A stretch of 5,222 nucleotides of DNA. Source: Planctomycetaceae bacterium. GTDB taxonomy: Bacteria; Planctomycetota; Planctomycetia; Pirellulales; Pirellulaceae. The notes beneath the pieces were generated by a model, which saw only the letters and a program-made list of their open reading frames with translations, made no database searches and was not told where the DNA came from. The stretch covers positions 1,288 through 6,509 of the forward strand of contig DMPQ01000308.1 in assembly GCA_003455945.1 (NCBI GenBank), written 5' to 3'. Positions 1 to 5,222 of the stretch are shown piece after piece. Numbering within the stretch: the first letter of the stretch is position 1; each line of letters starts with the position of its first letter. The translations under genes and the position numbers were made by a program.

Positions 1-860
1 CGATCCTTGCCGGTTCGCTCCACCGACTCGATCGTCGCGATCGGGACTTCGGTCCTCGTCATGCGGACGCTCAGCGCGCGGCCATCGCGCCAGACGGTCG
101 TTTCGAGCGTCGAGCCGAGCGGTCCGCGAAGCCGCTCGACGACGTCACCCAACGGAAGTCCGACGGTCGAGACGCCGTCGATCGTCACGAAACGATCCCC
201 GGCCTTCAGCCCCGCTTCGGCAGCCGGCCCACCGTAGAACGTCGACTCGATGTACGAGTCGCCTTCGTCGCTCCGAAGGCGGATGCCGATGCCGACGTAG
301 CGATTCTGCCGCAACTGTTCGTCGACCTTGCGAGCCGCAGCATCGACGTACCGTGCTCCCCCCGGAATTCCCTCGGCGATCGTCGACAGGACCGCATTCG
401 AGAGGGGGTCGGCCTCCGCAGCCGGCTCGCGATCCACCGCGCCGGCAGCAACGACCGGCAGGCGGTCGAGTTCCGCGAGCAGCATTTCGAGCGACCTCGA
501 TTCGGCCGCATCGCCCGCTCCCTGTTGAGCCGCTTCCATCCGAAACGTCGCGAGCACGTCATGCAGGAGAGCTCGAAGATCGACGTCGTCGGGATGCTCG
601 CGTTCGACGACGTCGAGCATCCATCTGGCACGCTGCGACAACGAGTGTCGCACCGGAGCGCCGCTCGCCGAGTCGGTCGTCTCTTCCTGCGCGTTCTCGG
701 TCGGCTCGAACGGGGCAAATGATGCGAACGCGAGTTCGATCGGCAGACCGTTTCCGACGAGTCCGGCGAGAACCGCTACCGTCGCGCAGCGCGACGAGAA
801 CCGAGCCACCTCGCATCTTGACGGCCGCTCACGTCGGCGGCCGAGCTCATTCGATCCCAT
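1..860 (-). CDS. PDZ-containing S41-type C-terminal processing protease, N-terminal part (runs off left edge)
   Basis: A minus-strand frame opens at an ATG at 858-860 and stays open to the window edge, giving 287 N-terminal residues. The start is supported by a strong Shine-Dalgarno sequence five bases upstream. An Arg-rich N-terminus is followed by a hydrophobic stretch (about residues 26-48, with AVLAGLVG), which looks like a signal peptide or anchor, so the protein is probably periplasmic. Residues 70-185 are a helical, Ala-rich region I do not recognise. Residues 188-271 form a PDZ domain in the style of CtpA proteases: YVGIGIRL, then GGPAAEAGLKAGDRFVTIDG, then RGPLGS, then the closing EVPIATIE. 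In that family the PDZ domain gates a Ser/Lys S41 catalytic domain that cleaves protein C-termini in the envelope. The catalytic domain would lie beyond base 1, so activity cannot be confirmed here. An HtrA-like or PDZ-only protein is a less likely alternative. It is the last visible gene of the leftward cluster. Confidence 0.82.
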   Translation of the reverse strand, partial: MGSNELGRRRERPSRCEVARFSSRCATVAVLAGLVGNGLPIELAFASFAPFEPTENAQEETTDSASGAPVRHSLSQRARWMLDVVEREHPDDVDLRALLHDVLATFRMEAAQQGAGDAAESRSLEMLLAELDRLPVVAAGAVDREPAAEADPLSNAVLSTIAEGIPGGARYVDAAARKVDEQLRQNRYVGIGIRLRSDEGDSYIESTFYGGPAAEAGLKAGDRFVTIDGVSTVGLPLGDVVERLRGPLGSTLETTVWRDGRALSVRMTRTEVPIATIESVERTGKD

Positions 861-865
861 GGCGT

Positions 866-874
866 CCTCCCTCC
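866..874 (-). promoter_or_regulatory. Strong Shine-Dalgarno site for the S41-type protease
   Basis: Read on the minus strand this is GGAGGGAGG, followed by a five-base spacer (ACGCC) and the ATG at 860-858. It is the best ribosome binding site in the window. It fixes the start in a frame that is otherwise open all the way back to the stop codon of the preceding export gene at 984. Confidence 0.75.
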
Positions 875-901
875 GTCGCTCGCGTCGCCGCTCGGATCGT
901 C

Positions 902-918
902 CGCTCCGCAGCGGAGCG
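902..918. repeat. Inverted repeat (hairpin) between export gene and protease gene
   Basis: CGCTCCG (902-908) and CGGAGCG (912-918) are perfect reverse complements separated by CAG. The 17-base site is thus a seven-pair GC-rich stem with a three-base loop. A further GATCG/CGATC pair (895-899 and 923-927) flanks it with unpaired bases between. No T-run follows on either strand, so it is not a classical intrinsic terminator. It lies in the 123-base gap ahead of the protease gene, where it could attenuate read-through or protect mRNA ends. The structure is visible; the role is inference. Confidence 0.4.
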
Positions 919-983
919 CCGGCGATCGAGCGGCAGTGTCGAACGGAAGAGAGGTTGCCGCAACGGGACCGATCCTGCGTCGC

Positions 984-2354
984 TCAGAAGATCGAGCCCT
1001 GATCGAGCTGCAACTGACTCGGGAAGAGAGCGTAGGCTCCCTGCGTCAGATACAGATTGATCAGCTCGTCCGCGCGCTGGATCTTGGTCTTCGGCACCAG
1101 AATGACGTCGGTATCCCAGAGCCAGATGTCGGGGAAGTCTTCGGGACGCGAGCGGTTGGTGCTCGACAGATCGATCGTCGTCGCGACCAGGCGCCAGTCG
1201 ACGGTCCGCCGCAGGATCACCACCTGCTTCATGTTGCCCCCCGGCAGATTGCCTCCGGCCTGAGCGATCGCCTGCCAGGCGGTCATCGGCAGTCGCGCTT
1301 CCAGACGCCCCGGCTGAGCCACCTGACCGAGCACATAGACGAACGACGGCGCGGTCTGCTCGATGTTGACCGTCACCCGAATGCCGGTGACGACCTGAGC
1401 GTAACGCGAGTTCACCTCGTCCATCAGCTCTTCGCGAGTCAGACCGACGACGCAGATCGTTCCGATCAGCGGCAGGGCGATCGACCCGTCGCGGATGACG
1501 GTCAGCTGCAGGTTCTGTCCGCCGTTCTGGAACTGCGAGCTGACCGCCAGCAGCAGGTCGTTCAGTCGCTGATAGACGCGAACCGGCAGCAGCGTGATGC
1601 GCGGACTGTGGTACTTGCCGACCGAGACGAGTTTCTCTTCGAGCATCGCTCGCGCTTCGGCGAGCGTCAGTCCCGAAACCGGAACGCTCTGCAGGCCGGG
1701 GATCGAGATGGTCCCGTCCGGCATCACCTCGATCGGCTCGGCGACGTTCAGTTCGGTGTGGGTGTCCGAGCTGACTCGCACCTGATCACCGTACGCCAGA
1801 CGGTAGCTCTGCGCGAACGGCTCGCGCGTCTGCTGGAAGGTGAACCGAATGACGTCGCCGCCGCGGATCCGATAGCGCCCCGCCGACGGTTCGCGCCACG
1901 GGCCCCCCAGATCGAGATCGCCCAATCGACCGCAGGGACCGCAACCGCCGCCGACTCCGCCGGTCAGCGGCACCCAGTCGATTCCCGACGCATCCCGATA
2001 GGCTCCTAGGGGATCCCCCATCTCCATCGACGGCGGCAACGACTCGAACTGCTGCTGCGGAGGGCTCGGCGCGCCGTGGTACGGCATCAGCCAATTGACG
2101 GTGGAGAACGGCGAAGCGAGTTCGTCGATCCGCGAGTCGATCGCCGACTCGGCAACCGGCACCGGCTGCAACTGCACCTCGCTCGGCGTGCGCCGCAGCA
2201 GCTCGCTCTCCACGTTCATCGCGCGAGTCGCAGCGTTTCGGGCTCCTTCCGCCGAATCGTCCGGATGCCGATCCGCGGACCGGCGCATCGCGGCGACGGA
2301 CAGCAGTCCGGCAGCCAGGATCCCGCAGGCGAACATCAGGCGATCGCGTCTCAT
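984..2354 (-). CDS. Polysaccharide biosynthesis/export protein (Wza-like, PES and SLBB domains)
   Basis: This complete 456-residue protein belongs to the outer-membrane polysaccharide export family, whose members form the periplasmic/outer-membrane conduit for capsule or exopolysaccharide. Residues 6-22 are hydrophobic and follow MRRDR, consistent with an export signal. C10 is too early and poorly placed for a lipobox, unlike the classical Wza lipoprotein. Residues 30-155 are a Pro/Gly-rich linker containing a CGPC motif at 138-141. The export fold starts at YRIRGGDVIRF (161-171). Two similar segments follow with identical spacing: V210-x2-DG-x-I-x2-P-x6-V-x-GLT, and again from V286. An SLBB-type segment lies at about 336-383 (FVYVLGQVAQPGRLEAR, then AIAQAGGNLPGG). 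The start has only a weak upstream GGATGA, and three ATGs crowd the region, so the exact start is a little uncertain. The gene lies 76 bases after the TPR gene and 123 bases before the protease gene. Confidence 0.95.
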   Translation of the reverse strand: MRRDRLMFACGILAAGLLSVAAMRRSADRHPDDSAEGARNAATRAMNVESELLRRTPSEVQLQPVPVAESAIDSRIDELASPFSTVNWLMPYHGAPSPPQQQFESLPPSMEMGDPLGAYRDASGIDWVPLTGGVGGGCGPCGRLGDLDLGGPWREPSAGRYRIRGGDVIRFTFQQTREPFAQSYRLAYGDQVRVSSDTHTELNVAEPIEVMPDGTISIPGLQSVPVSGLTLAEARAMLEEKLVSVGKYHSPRITLLPVRVYQRLNDLLLAVSSQFQNGGQNLQLTVIRDGSIALPLIGTICVVGLTREELMDEVNSRYAQVVTGIRVTVNIEQTAPSFVYVLGQVAQPGRLEARLPMTAWQAIAQAGGNLPGGNMKQVVILRRTVDWRLVATTIDLSSTNRSRPEDFPDIWLWDTDVILVPKTKIQRADELINLYLTQGAYALFPSQLQLDQGSIF

Positions 2355-2430
2355 CGGTCGTTCATCCGCATCAGGAAAGGGAGCAGTTCGTTCGTTGCGG
2401 TCGGGTCCGTTCGGCGGCAGCTCGTTCCGG

Positions 2431-3870
2431 TCATCGCACCGGGCCGAAGAACGGAACGCCGCGAGGGGACTCGGCGGTCCGCGGCACAGGCCGAGCGGCC
2501 GGAGCGGGAGTCCCGCCGATCGCCAACCGACTCGGATCGATCGCGGGGATCAGGCGTCCCGCTCCTCCTCGGAGCGTCGCTTCTTCGGTCCGAGCGAGCT
2601 GCGCGAAAGCCGGCTCGCCGAGTCGCTCGTGCGTCTCGGCCAGGTTGTGCCACGCCTCGACGCTCGGGCGACTGCGGAGGCTGGTCAGCAGCAGTTCCTT
2701 CGCCGCACGCCAATGTCCGAGGCGTCCGAGTTGGACCGCGAGTTCGTTCGCGGCGACCGGATTGGTTCCGTCGAGCACGAGCGCGACCTGGTGATAGAGC
2801 AGACTCTTCGGAACCGGCATCTCGTCGCTGAACGGCCCGAGGTTCTCGGCATCGACGGTTCCGGCGATCGAGTGGATCTTGCCGAGCGTCACGAACGCCT
2901 CGGCAGCCATCGGCTGTCGTCCGCTGCCGGCGACGAGCATCTCGAGCGCCAACGCGTAGTACGCCTCGAGAGCCGCGATCCGATCGACCGGTTCGCGCCC
3001 CTCGGTCATCGCGACGAAGGTCGCGTGGCGTCGAGCGACGAGAGCCAAGCGAGTCGGATCGTCTCCGGCGCCGCAGCTCCGATGAAAGTCGGTCGCATCG
3101 CGCATCGCGTCGAGCCCGATGCGGCAGGCACGTTCGTGATCGCGCACCGGTCCGATTCCGTCGAGCGTGCGAGCCAGATCGAGCAGCAGATCGCCGATCG
3201 CTCGGTCGGCCGAGAAGAGAGCGCCCTTGCGAGCCAGCCCCTGAGCCGCTTCGAGACGAGCGGCGAAGCTGGCGCGGTAGTCGTCCGACAGCGAGGTCGG
3301 CCGGACGCGACGCATCGCGACCAACGATCGCAACTCCGAGATCGCGGCTGCGGCGGCATTCGTTTCGGCGACCGCGATCGACGCATCGCTCGCGACGATG
3401 CCGTCCGATGTCGCCCGATCCGCCATCTCGGAGAACGCCGCGATCGGGTCGGTCCAGAGTCCGGACGACTCGGAGATCGTCGAGACGTCGGCGGTCACCG
3501 GGGGAACGAGACTCGGCCCCGCTTCGCTCGCGGCGAGCGCGTCGACGTGGTCCGACACGGCCTGATCGAGCGTCGCCGCGTTGTCGACTTCGGCTTCCGA
3601 AGTGCGGGATCGCGAGTCGGACGCGAACCGTTCGGCGCCGATCGGCCGAGCCGGCGTGCTTCGTCGAGGGGAGGTCGACTCGAGCTCCGACGACCGACGA
3701 TCGACGGTCGGGAGGGCGGCTCTTCGATCGATCCGTCCGGCAACCGACGGGGCGGTCGAGCGAACGACGGAGCGGCGCGAGCCGGACTCCTTCACGTAGA
3801 TCGCCAACAGGCTGATCGTCAGCACGATCAGCGGGAAGAGCGTCGTGCGCTTGAGAGTGTCCATCCTCAT
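2431..3870 (-). CDS. Membrane-anchored tetratricopeptide repeat protein
   Basis: This is a 479-residue protein with one hydrophobic segment at residues 10-26 (LFPLIVLTISLLAIYV) after a short basic N-terminus, which suggests a single-pass inner-membrane anchor with the rest in the periplasm. Residues 30-120 are Ser/Arg/Pro-rich and probably disordered. Residues 140-360 are Ala-rich and helical. Two TPR-like units follow at about 370-403 (ANELAVQLGRLGHWRAAKEL) and 404-436 (VEAWHNLAETHERLG). The last 40 residues are Pro/Gly-rich. TPRs mediate protein contacts; no enzymatic motif is seen. The chosen ATG is preceded by GAGG nine bases upstream; a second in-frame ATG lies at 3864. It is the first gene of the leftward cluster, which suggests a scaffold or assembly role for polysaccharide export, but this is inferred from position only. 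Long open frames also exist on the opposite strand, but only this frame gives a coherent protein. Confidence 0.86.
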   Translation of the reverse strand: MRMDTLKRTTLFPLIVLTISLLAIYVKESGSRRSVVRSTAPSVAGRIDRRAALPTVDRRSSELESTSPRRSTPARPIGAERFASDSRSRTSEAEVDNAATLDQAVSDHVDALAASEAGPSLVPPVTADVSTISESSGLWTDPIAAFSEMADRATSDGIVASDASIAVAETNAAAAAISELRSLVAMRRVRPTSLSDDYRASFAARLEAAQGLARKGALFSADRAIGDLLLDLARTLDGIGPVRDHERACRIGLDAMRDATDFHRSCGAGDDPTRLALVARRHATFVAMTEGREPVDRIAALEAYYALALEMLVAGSGRQPMAAEAFVTLGKIHSIAGTVDAENLGPFSDEMPVPKSLLYHQVALVLDGTNPVAANELAVQLGRLGHWRAAKELLLTSLRSRPSVEAWHNLAETHERLGEPAFAQLARTEEATLRGGAGRLIPAIDPSRLAIGGTPAPAARPVPRTAESPRGVPFFGPVR

Positions 3871-3887
3871 CGCCGCAAGCCTCGTCG

Positions 3888-3908
3888 GTCGCCCGCAGGA
3901 AGGGCGAC
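3888..3908. repeat. Hairpin in the presumed 5' leader of the TPR gene
   Basis: GTCGCCC (3888-3894) and GGGCGAC (3902-3908) are perfect reverse complements around a seven-base loop. The structure lies 17 bases upstream of the TPR start codon and just outside its weak ribosome binding site, so it would probably be inside the mRNA leader. A seven-pair GC-rich stem is not rare in DNA of this composition. A regulatory role is speculative. Confidence 0.3.
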
Positions 3909-4111
3909 GGGAGGAAGACCCGAGGAGGCTCCATCGCTCCCCGAGACCGCTCGGTTCCGAACCGTTCGCGTCGCGACCGGCCGAATCGTCACGGCACTCG
4001 CATGATCGGAAACCGCTCCTTCGCGCCTCATCCGAATCATCCCTCTCGGCCTCACGACGCGCGCCTTGCGAAGTCGCATTCGGCAGAGGCGGAACAACCG
4101 CTACCCGGCCA

Positions 4112-4139
4112 TCGCCAGATCCGTCACGGGGCCTACAAT
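4112..4139 (+). promoter_or_regulatory. Candidate sigma70-type promoter for the hydrolase gene
   Basis: TACAAT at 4134-4139 matches five of six bases of the -10 consensus and stands out in this GC-rich DNA. Sixteen bases upstream, TCGCCA (4112-4117) matches four of six bases of the -35 consensus TTGACA. Transcription would begin near 4146 and leave a leader of about 65 bases before the ATG at 4212. The -10 match is seen directly; promoter activity is inference. Confidence 0.4.
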
Positions 4140-4199
4140 CGTCACGATCCGACCGGGCGATACGACCGACATGCCCGGCATTCGCTCCCCGTCAGCTGC

Positions 4200-4204
4200 A
4201 GGAA
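4200..4204 (+). promoter_or_regulatory. Ribosome binding site deciding the hydrolase start
   Basis: AGGAA lies seven bases before the ATG at 4212. This supports the 260-residue start over the in-frame ATG at 4002, whose 70 extra residues are His/Arg/Pro-rich, contain no family motif and would span the putative promoter. Confidence 0.55.
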
Positions 4205-4211
4205 CCGATCG

Positions 4212-4994
4212 ATGCGCGACACCCGGCGACTTCGTTTTCAGGGGAGCGGCGGAACGCTGGTCGGCATCCTCGAACGCCCCGTCGAATCGGTCCGGTTCGT
4301 CGCCCTGCTGACGCACTGCTTCACCTGCACCAAGGACCTGAAATCGATCGTCCGCCTGTCGCGCGAACTGGTCCGGCACGGGATCGCGGCATTCCGATAC
4401 GACCTGACCGGTCTGGGAGAGAGTGACGGCGACTTTTCCCGGTCGACCTTCGCCGACGACGTCGCCGATCTGCACGCCGCCTTGGCCTACCTGGCCGACG
4501 AAGTCGAACCGGTCCGTCTGCTGATCGGTCACAGCTTGGGAGGAGCCGCATCGCTGGCGGCTGCCGCAACCCGCTCCGGACGACGGGGCGCCGAGCGGCT
4601 CGCGGGAGTCGCGACGCTCGCAGCGCCGAGCGAGACGCCTCATCTGGCCGACATTCTCGTTCGGCTCGATCCGAATCTCGCGTCGGCCCCTCGCGGCAAC
4701 GTCTCGATCGGCGGTCAGAAGTTCGAGATCGACCGAGTGAAACTCGAGGGGCTACGCGGCTACGACCTCCCCGGTACCATCGAAGGCCTCGATCTGCCGA
4801 CGCTGCTGTTCCACTCGCTGACCGACGAGACGGTCGGCGTGCGGCACGTCGAACAGCTCCGCAACCGCCTCGGAGCGAACTGCAGCACGATGATCCTGCC
4901 CGACGCCGATCATCTGTTCGTCAGAGATCCGCGCGACGTCCCCTTCCTGGCCGACACGATCTCGCTCTGGGCGGCTCGGCAAGGAATCGGCTGA
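4212..4994 (+). CDS. Alpha/beta hydrolase of the OsmC-associated family, hydrolase domain only
   Basis: This 260-residue cytoplasmic serine hydrolase closely resembles the N-terminal half of the bifunctional alpha/beta hydrolase/OsmC proteins. Family hallmarks are HCFTCTKD at 35-42 (the oxyanion-hole region after the first core strand), FRYDLTGLGESDGDF at 61-75, and the nucleophile elbow GHSLGG at 106-111 with Ser108. The likely acid is Asp205 (in SLTDETVGV) and the catalytic His is His234 (in DADHLF), so the triad looks intact. No signal peptide is present. The protein stops after the last hydrolase helix (SLWAARQ), with no OsmC domain attached and no recognisable OsmC remnant in the next 126 bases. 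The family's substrate is not well established, so a specific reaction should not be assigned. The gene stands alone, divergent from the TPR gene and convergent with the right-edge gene, with its own candidate promoter. Confidence 0.94.
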   Translation: MRDTRRLRFQGSGGTLVGILERPVESVRFVALLTHCFTCTKDLKSIVRLSRELVRHGIAAFRYDLTGLGESDGDFSRSTFADDVADLHAALAYLADEVEPVRLLIGHSLGGAASLAAAATRSGRRGAERLAGVATLAAPSETPHLADILVRLDPNLASAPRGNVSIGGQKFEIDRVKLEGLRGYDLPGTIEGLDLPTLLFHSLTDETVGVRHVEQLRNRLGANCSTMILPDADHLFVRDPRDVPFLADTISLWAARQGIG

Positions 4995-5010
4995 TCGAAA
5001 CCGCGAGCGG

Positions 5011-5029
5011 CGACGACACTCGGTCGTCG
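5011..5029. repeat. Inverted repeat just downstream of the hydrolase stop
   Basis: CGACGAC (5011-5017) and GTCGTCG (5023-5029) pair perfectly around a five-base loop, beginning 17 bases after the hydrolase stop codon. No T-run follows. It may contribute to transcript 3' end formation together with the stronger hairpin at 5076-5103. Short CGACGAC/GTCGTCG pairs are easily formed by chance in this composition. Confidence 0.25.
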
Positions 5030-5075
5030 ACCGGACGATTGGCCCAGTCGTCGTTCGATCGCACGAAGGGGACGA

Positions 5076-5103
5076 AGCGGAGCGGTCCGATGATCGCTCC
5101 GCT
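5076..5103. terminator. Strong hairpin between convergent genes, candidate bidirectional terminator
   Basis: Bases 5076-5087 pair with 5092-5103 to form a 12-pair stem with a single G-T wobble and a four-base loop (CGAT). It is the most stable hairpin I could find in the window. It lies between the ends of the converging hydrolase gene and right-edge gene, 17 bases beyond the stop of the latter. No long T-run follows in either direction; the minus-strand side continues with a pyrimidine-rich TCGTCCCCTT. Its position suits a bidirectional terminator or RNA 3' end stabiliser, which is an inference. Confidence 0.45.
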
Positions 5104-5120
5104 CGCCGGTATGCAGCGGC

Positions 5121-5222
5121 TCAGACGCCCAGTTGCGCTCCGGCGCGATAGCCGGGAGCGAGCGCCGGATCGATTTCCCAAGCGGCGCGAGCGAGCTTGT
5201 CGACCGCCTCGCGAATCTGCTC
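5121..5222 (-). CDS. C-terminal end of an unidentified protein (enters from right edge)
   Basis: A minus-strand frame enters at base 5222 and ends with a TGA at 5121-5123, giving 33 residues. The sequence reads as a normal C-terminus: an amphipathic helix (EQIREAVDKLARAAWEID) followed by a short tail (PALAPGYRAGAQLGV). It has codon usage and amino-acid balance like the other real genes here, and the hairpin just beyond its stop supports a gene end. I cannot assign a family from so short a piece. It converges on the hydrolase gene. Confidence 0.55.
   Translation of the reverse strand, partial: EQIREAVDKLARAAWEIDPALAPGYRAGAQLGV

Larger units (their letters stand above)
3871..4211. other. Divergent intergenic region, 341 bases
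   Basis: This stretch separates the start of the leftward TPR gene from the start of the rightward hydrolase gene, so it should hold promoters for both. I see no convincing gene in it. Open frames that cross it encode Arg/Ser/Pro-rich sequence without domain features. It contains a hairpin close to the TPR start (3888-3908) and a TACAAT box ahead of the hydrolase (4134-4139). I could not find a convincing -10/-35 pair for the TPR gene. Confidence 0.6.

Noticed and set aside
206..718. A 170-codon minus-strand frame inside the left-edge region
   Set aside because: It is out of frame with the PDZ-encoding frame that runs unbroken from 860 to the edge and is Arg/Ser-rich with no motif.
936..2009. 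A 357-codon plus-strand frame
   Set aside because: It is antisense to the export protein gene, which has unmistakable family motifs. The product is Arg/Asp/Gln/His-rich without recognisable domains.
2351..3934. A 527-codon minus-strand frame overlapping the TPR gene
   Set aside because: Its translation is extremely Arg/Ser/Asp-rich and low in hydrophobic residues. The alternative frame at 2431-3870 gives clear TPR units and a membrane anchor.
2095..4005. A 636-codon open frame on the plus strand
   Set aside because: It lies opposite the TPR gene and the start of the export gene. Its product is Arg/Ser/Asp-rich with no domain or membrane features, as expected from GC-rich codon usage on the other strand, whereas the minus-strand frame gives a membrane anchor and TPR repeats.
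4002..4211. A 70-residue N-terminal extension of the hydrolase from the ATG at 4002
   Set aside because: The added sequence is His/Arg/Pro-rich and unlike the family, and it would overlap the TACAAT promoter candidate. AGGAA before the ATG at 4212 and the family's usual N-terminus support the shorter form.
4101..4643. A 180-codon minus-strand frame opposite the hydrolase
   Set aside because: It is antisense to a gene with an intact catalytic triad and conserved motifs, and has no features of its own.
1..5222. CRISPR arrays, tRNA or rRNA genes, insertion sequences, phage genes
   Set aside because: I saw no regularly spaced repeats, cloverleaf-like sequence, rRNA-like sequence, transposase motifs or terminal inverted repeats with target duplications.

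Overview
The window is GC-rich, gene-dense bacterial chromosomal DNA. Its codon use is dominated by GC-ending codons and motifs such as TCG, CGA and GATCG. The mix of genes (a membrane-anchored TPR protein beside a Wza-like polysaccharide export protein and a CtpA-type S41 protease, plus weak Shine-Dalgarno sites) suggests a planctomycete of the Pirellula/Rhodopirellula kind. That assignment is inference from gene style; there is no marker gene in the window.

Left to right: (1) bases 1-860, minus strand, hold the N-terminal 287 residues of a secreted PDZ/S41-type processing protease that runs off the left edge. (2) Bases 984-2354, minus strand, encode a complete 456-residue polysaccharide biosynthesis/export (PES/SLBB) protein. 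(3) Bases 2431-3870, minus strand, encode a complete 479-residue protein with one N-terminal membrane anchor and C-terminal TPR repeats. (4) Bases 3871-4211 are a divergent intergenic region with a plausible sigma70-type promoter for the rightward gene. (5) Bases 4212-4994, plus strand, encode a 260-residue alpha/beta hydrolase of the type usually fused to an OsmC domain. (6) Bases 4995-5120 are a convergent intergenic region with a strong hairpin. (7) Bases 5121-5222, minus strand, carry the last 33 codons of an unidentified gene entering from the right edge.

The three leftward genes are spaced by 76 and 123 bases, face the same way and are probably co-transcribed in the order TPR protein, export protein, protease. 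All three products carry N-terminal export or membrane signals, so they probably act in the cell envelope: the export protein as an outer-membrane or periplasmic channel for a polysaccharide, the TPR protein as an inner-membrane-anchored scaffold, and the protease as a periplasmic processing enzyme. That functional link is inferred only from position. The hydrolase and the right-edge gene appear independent.

I found no clear new system. The points most worth a second look are the strong excess of the palindrome CGATCG (27 copies), the internal duplication and CGPC motif in the export protein, the hydrolase without its usual OsmC partner domain, and the TPR/export/protease cluster itself.
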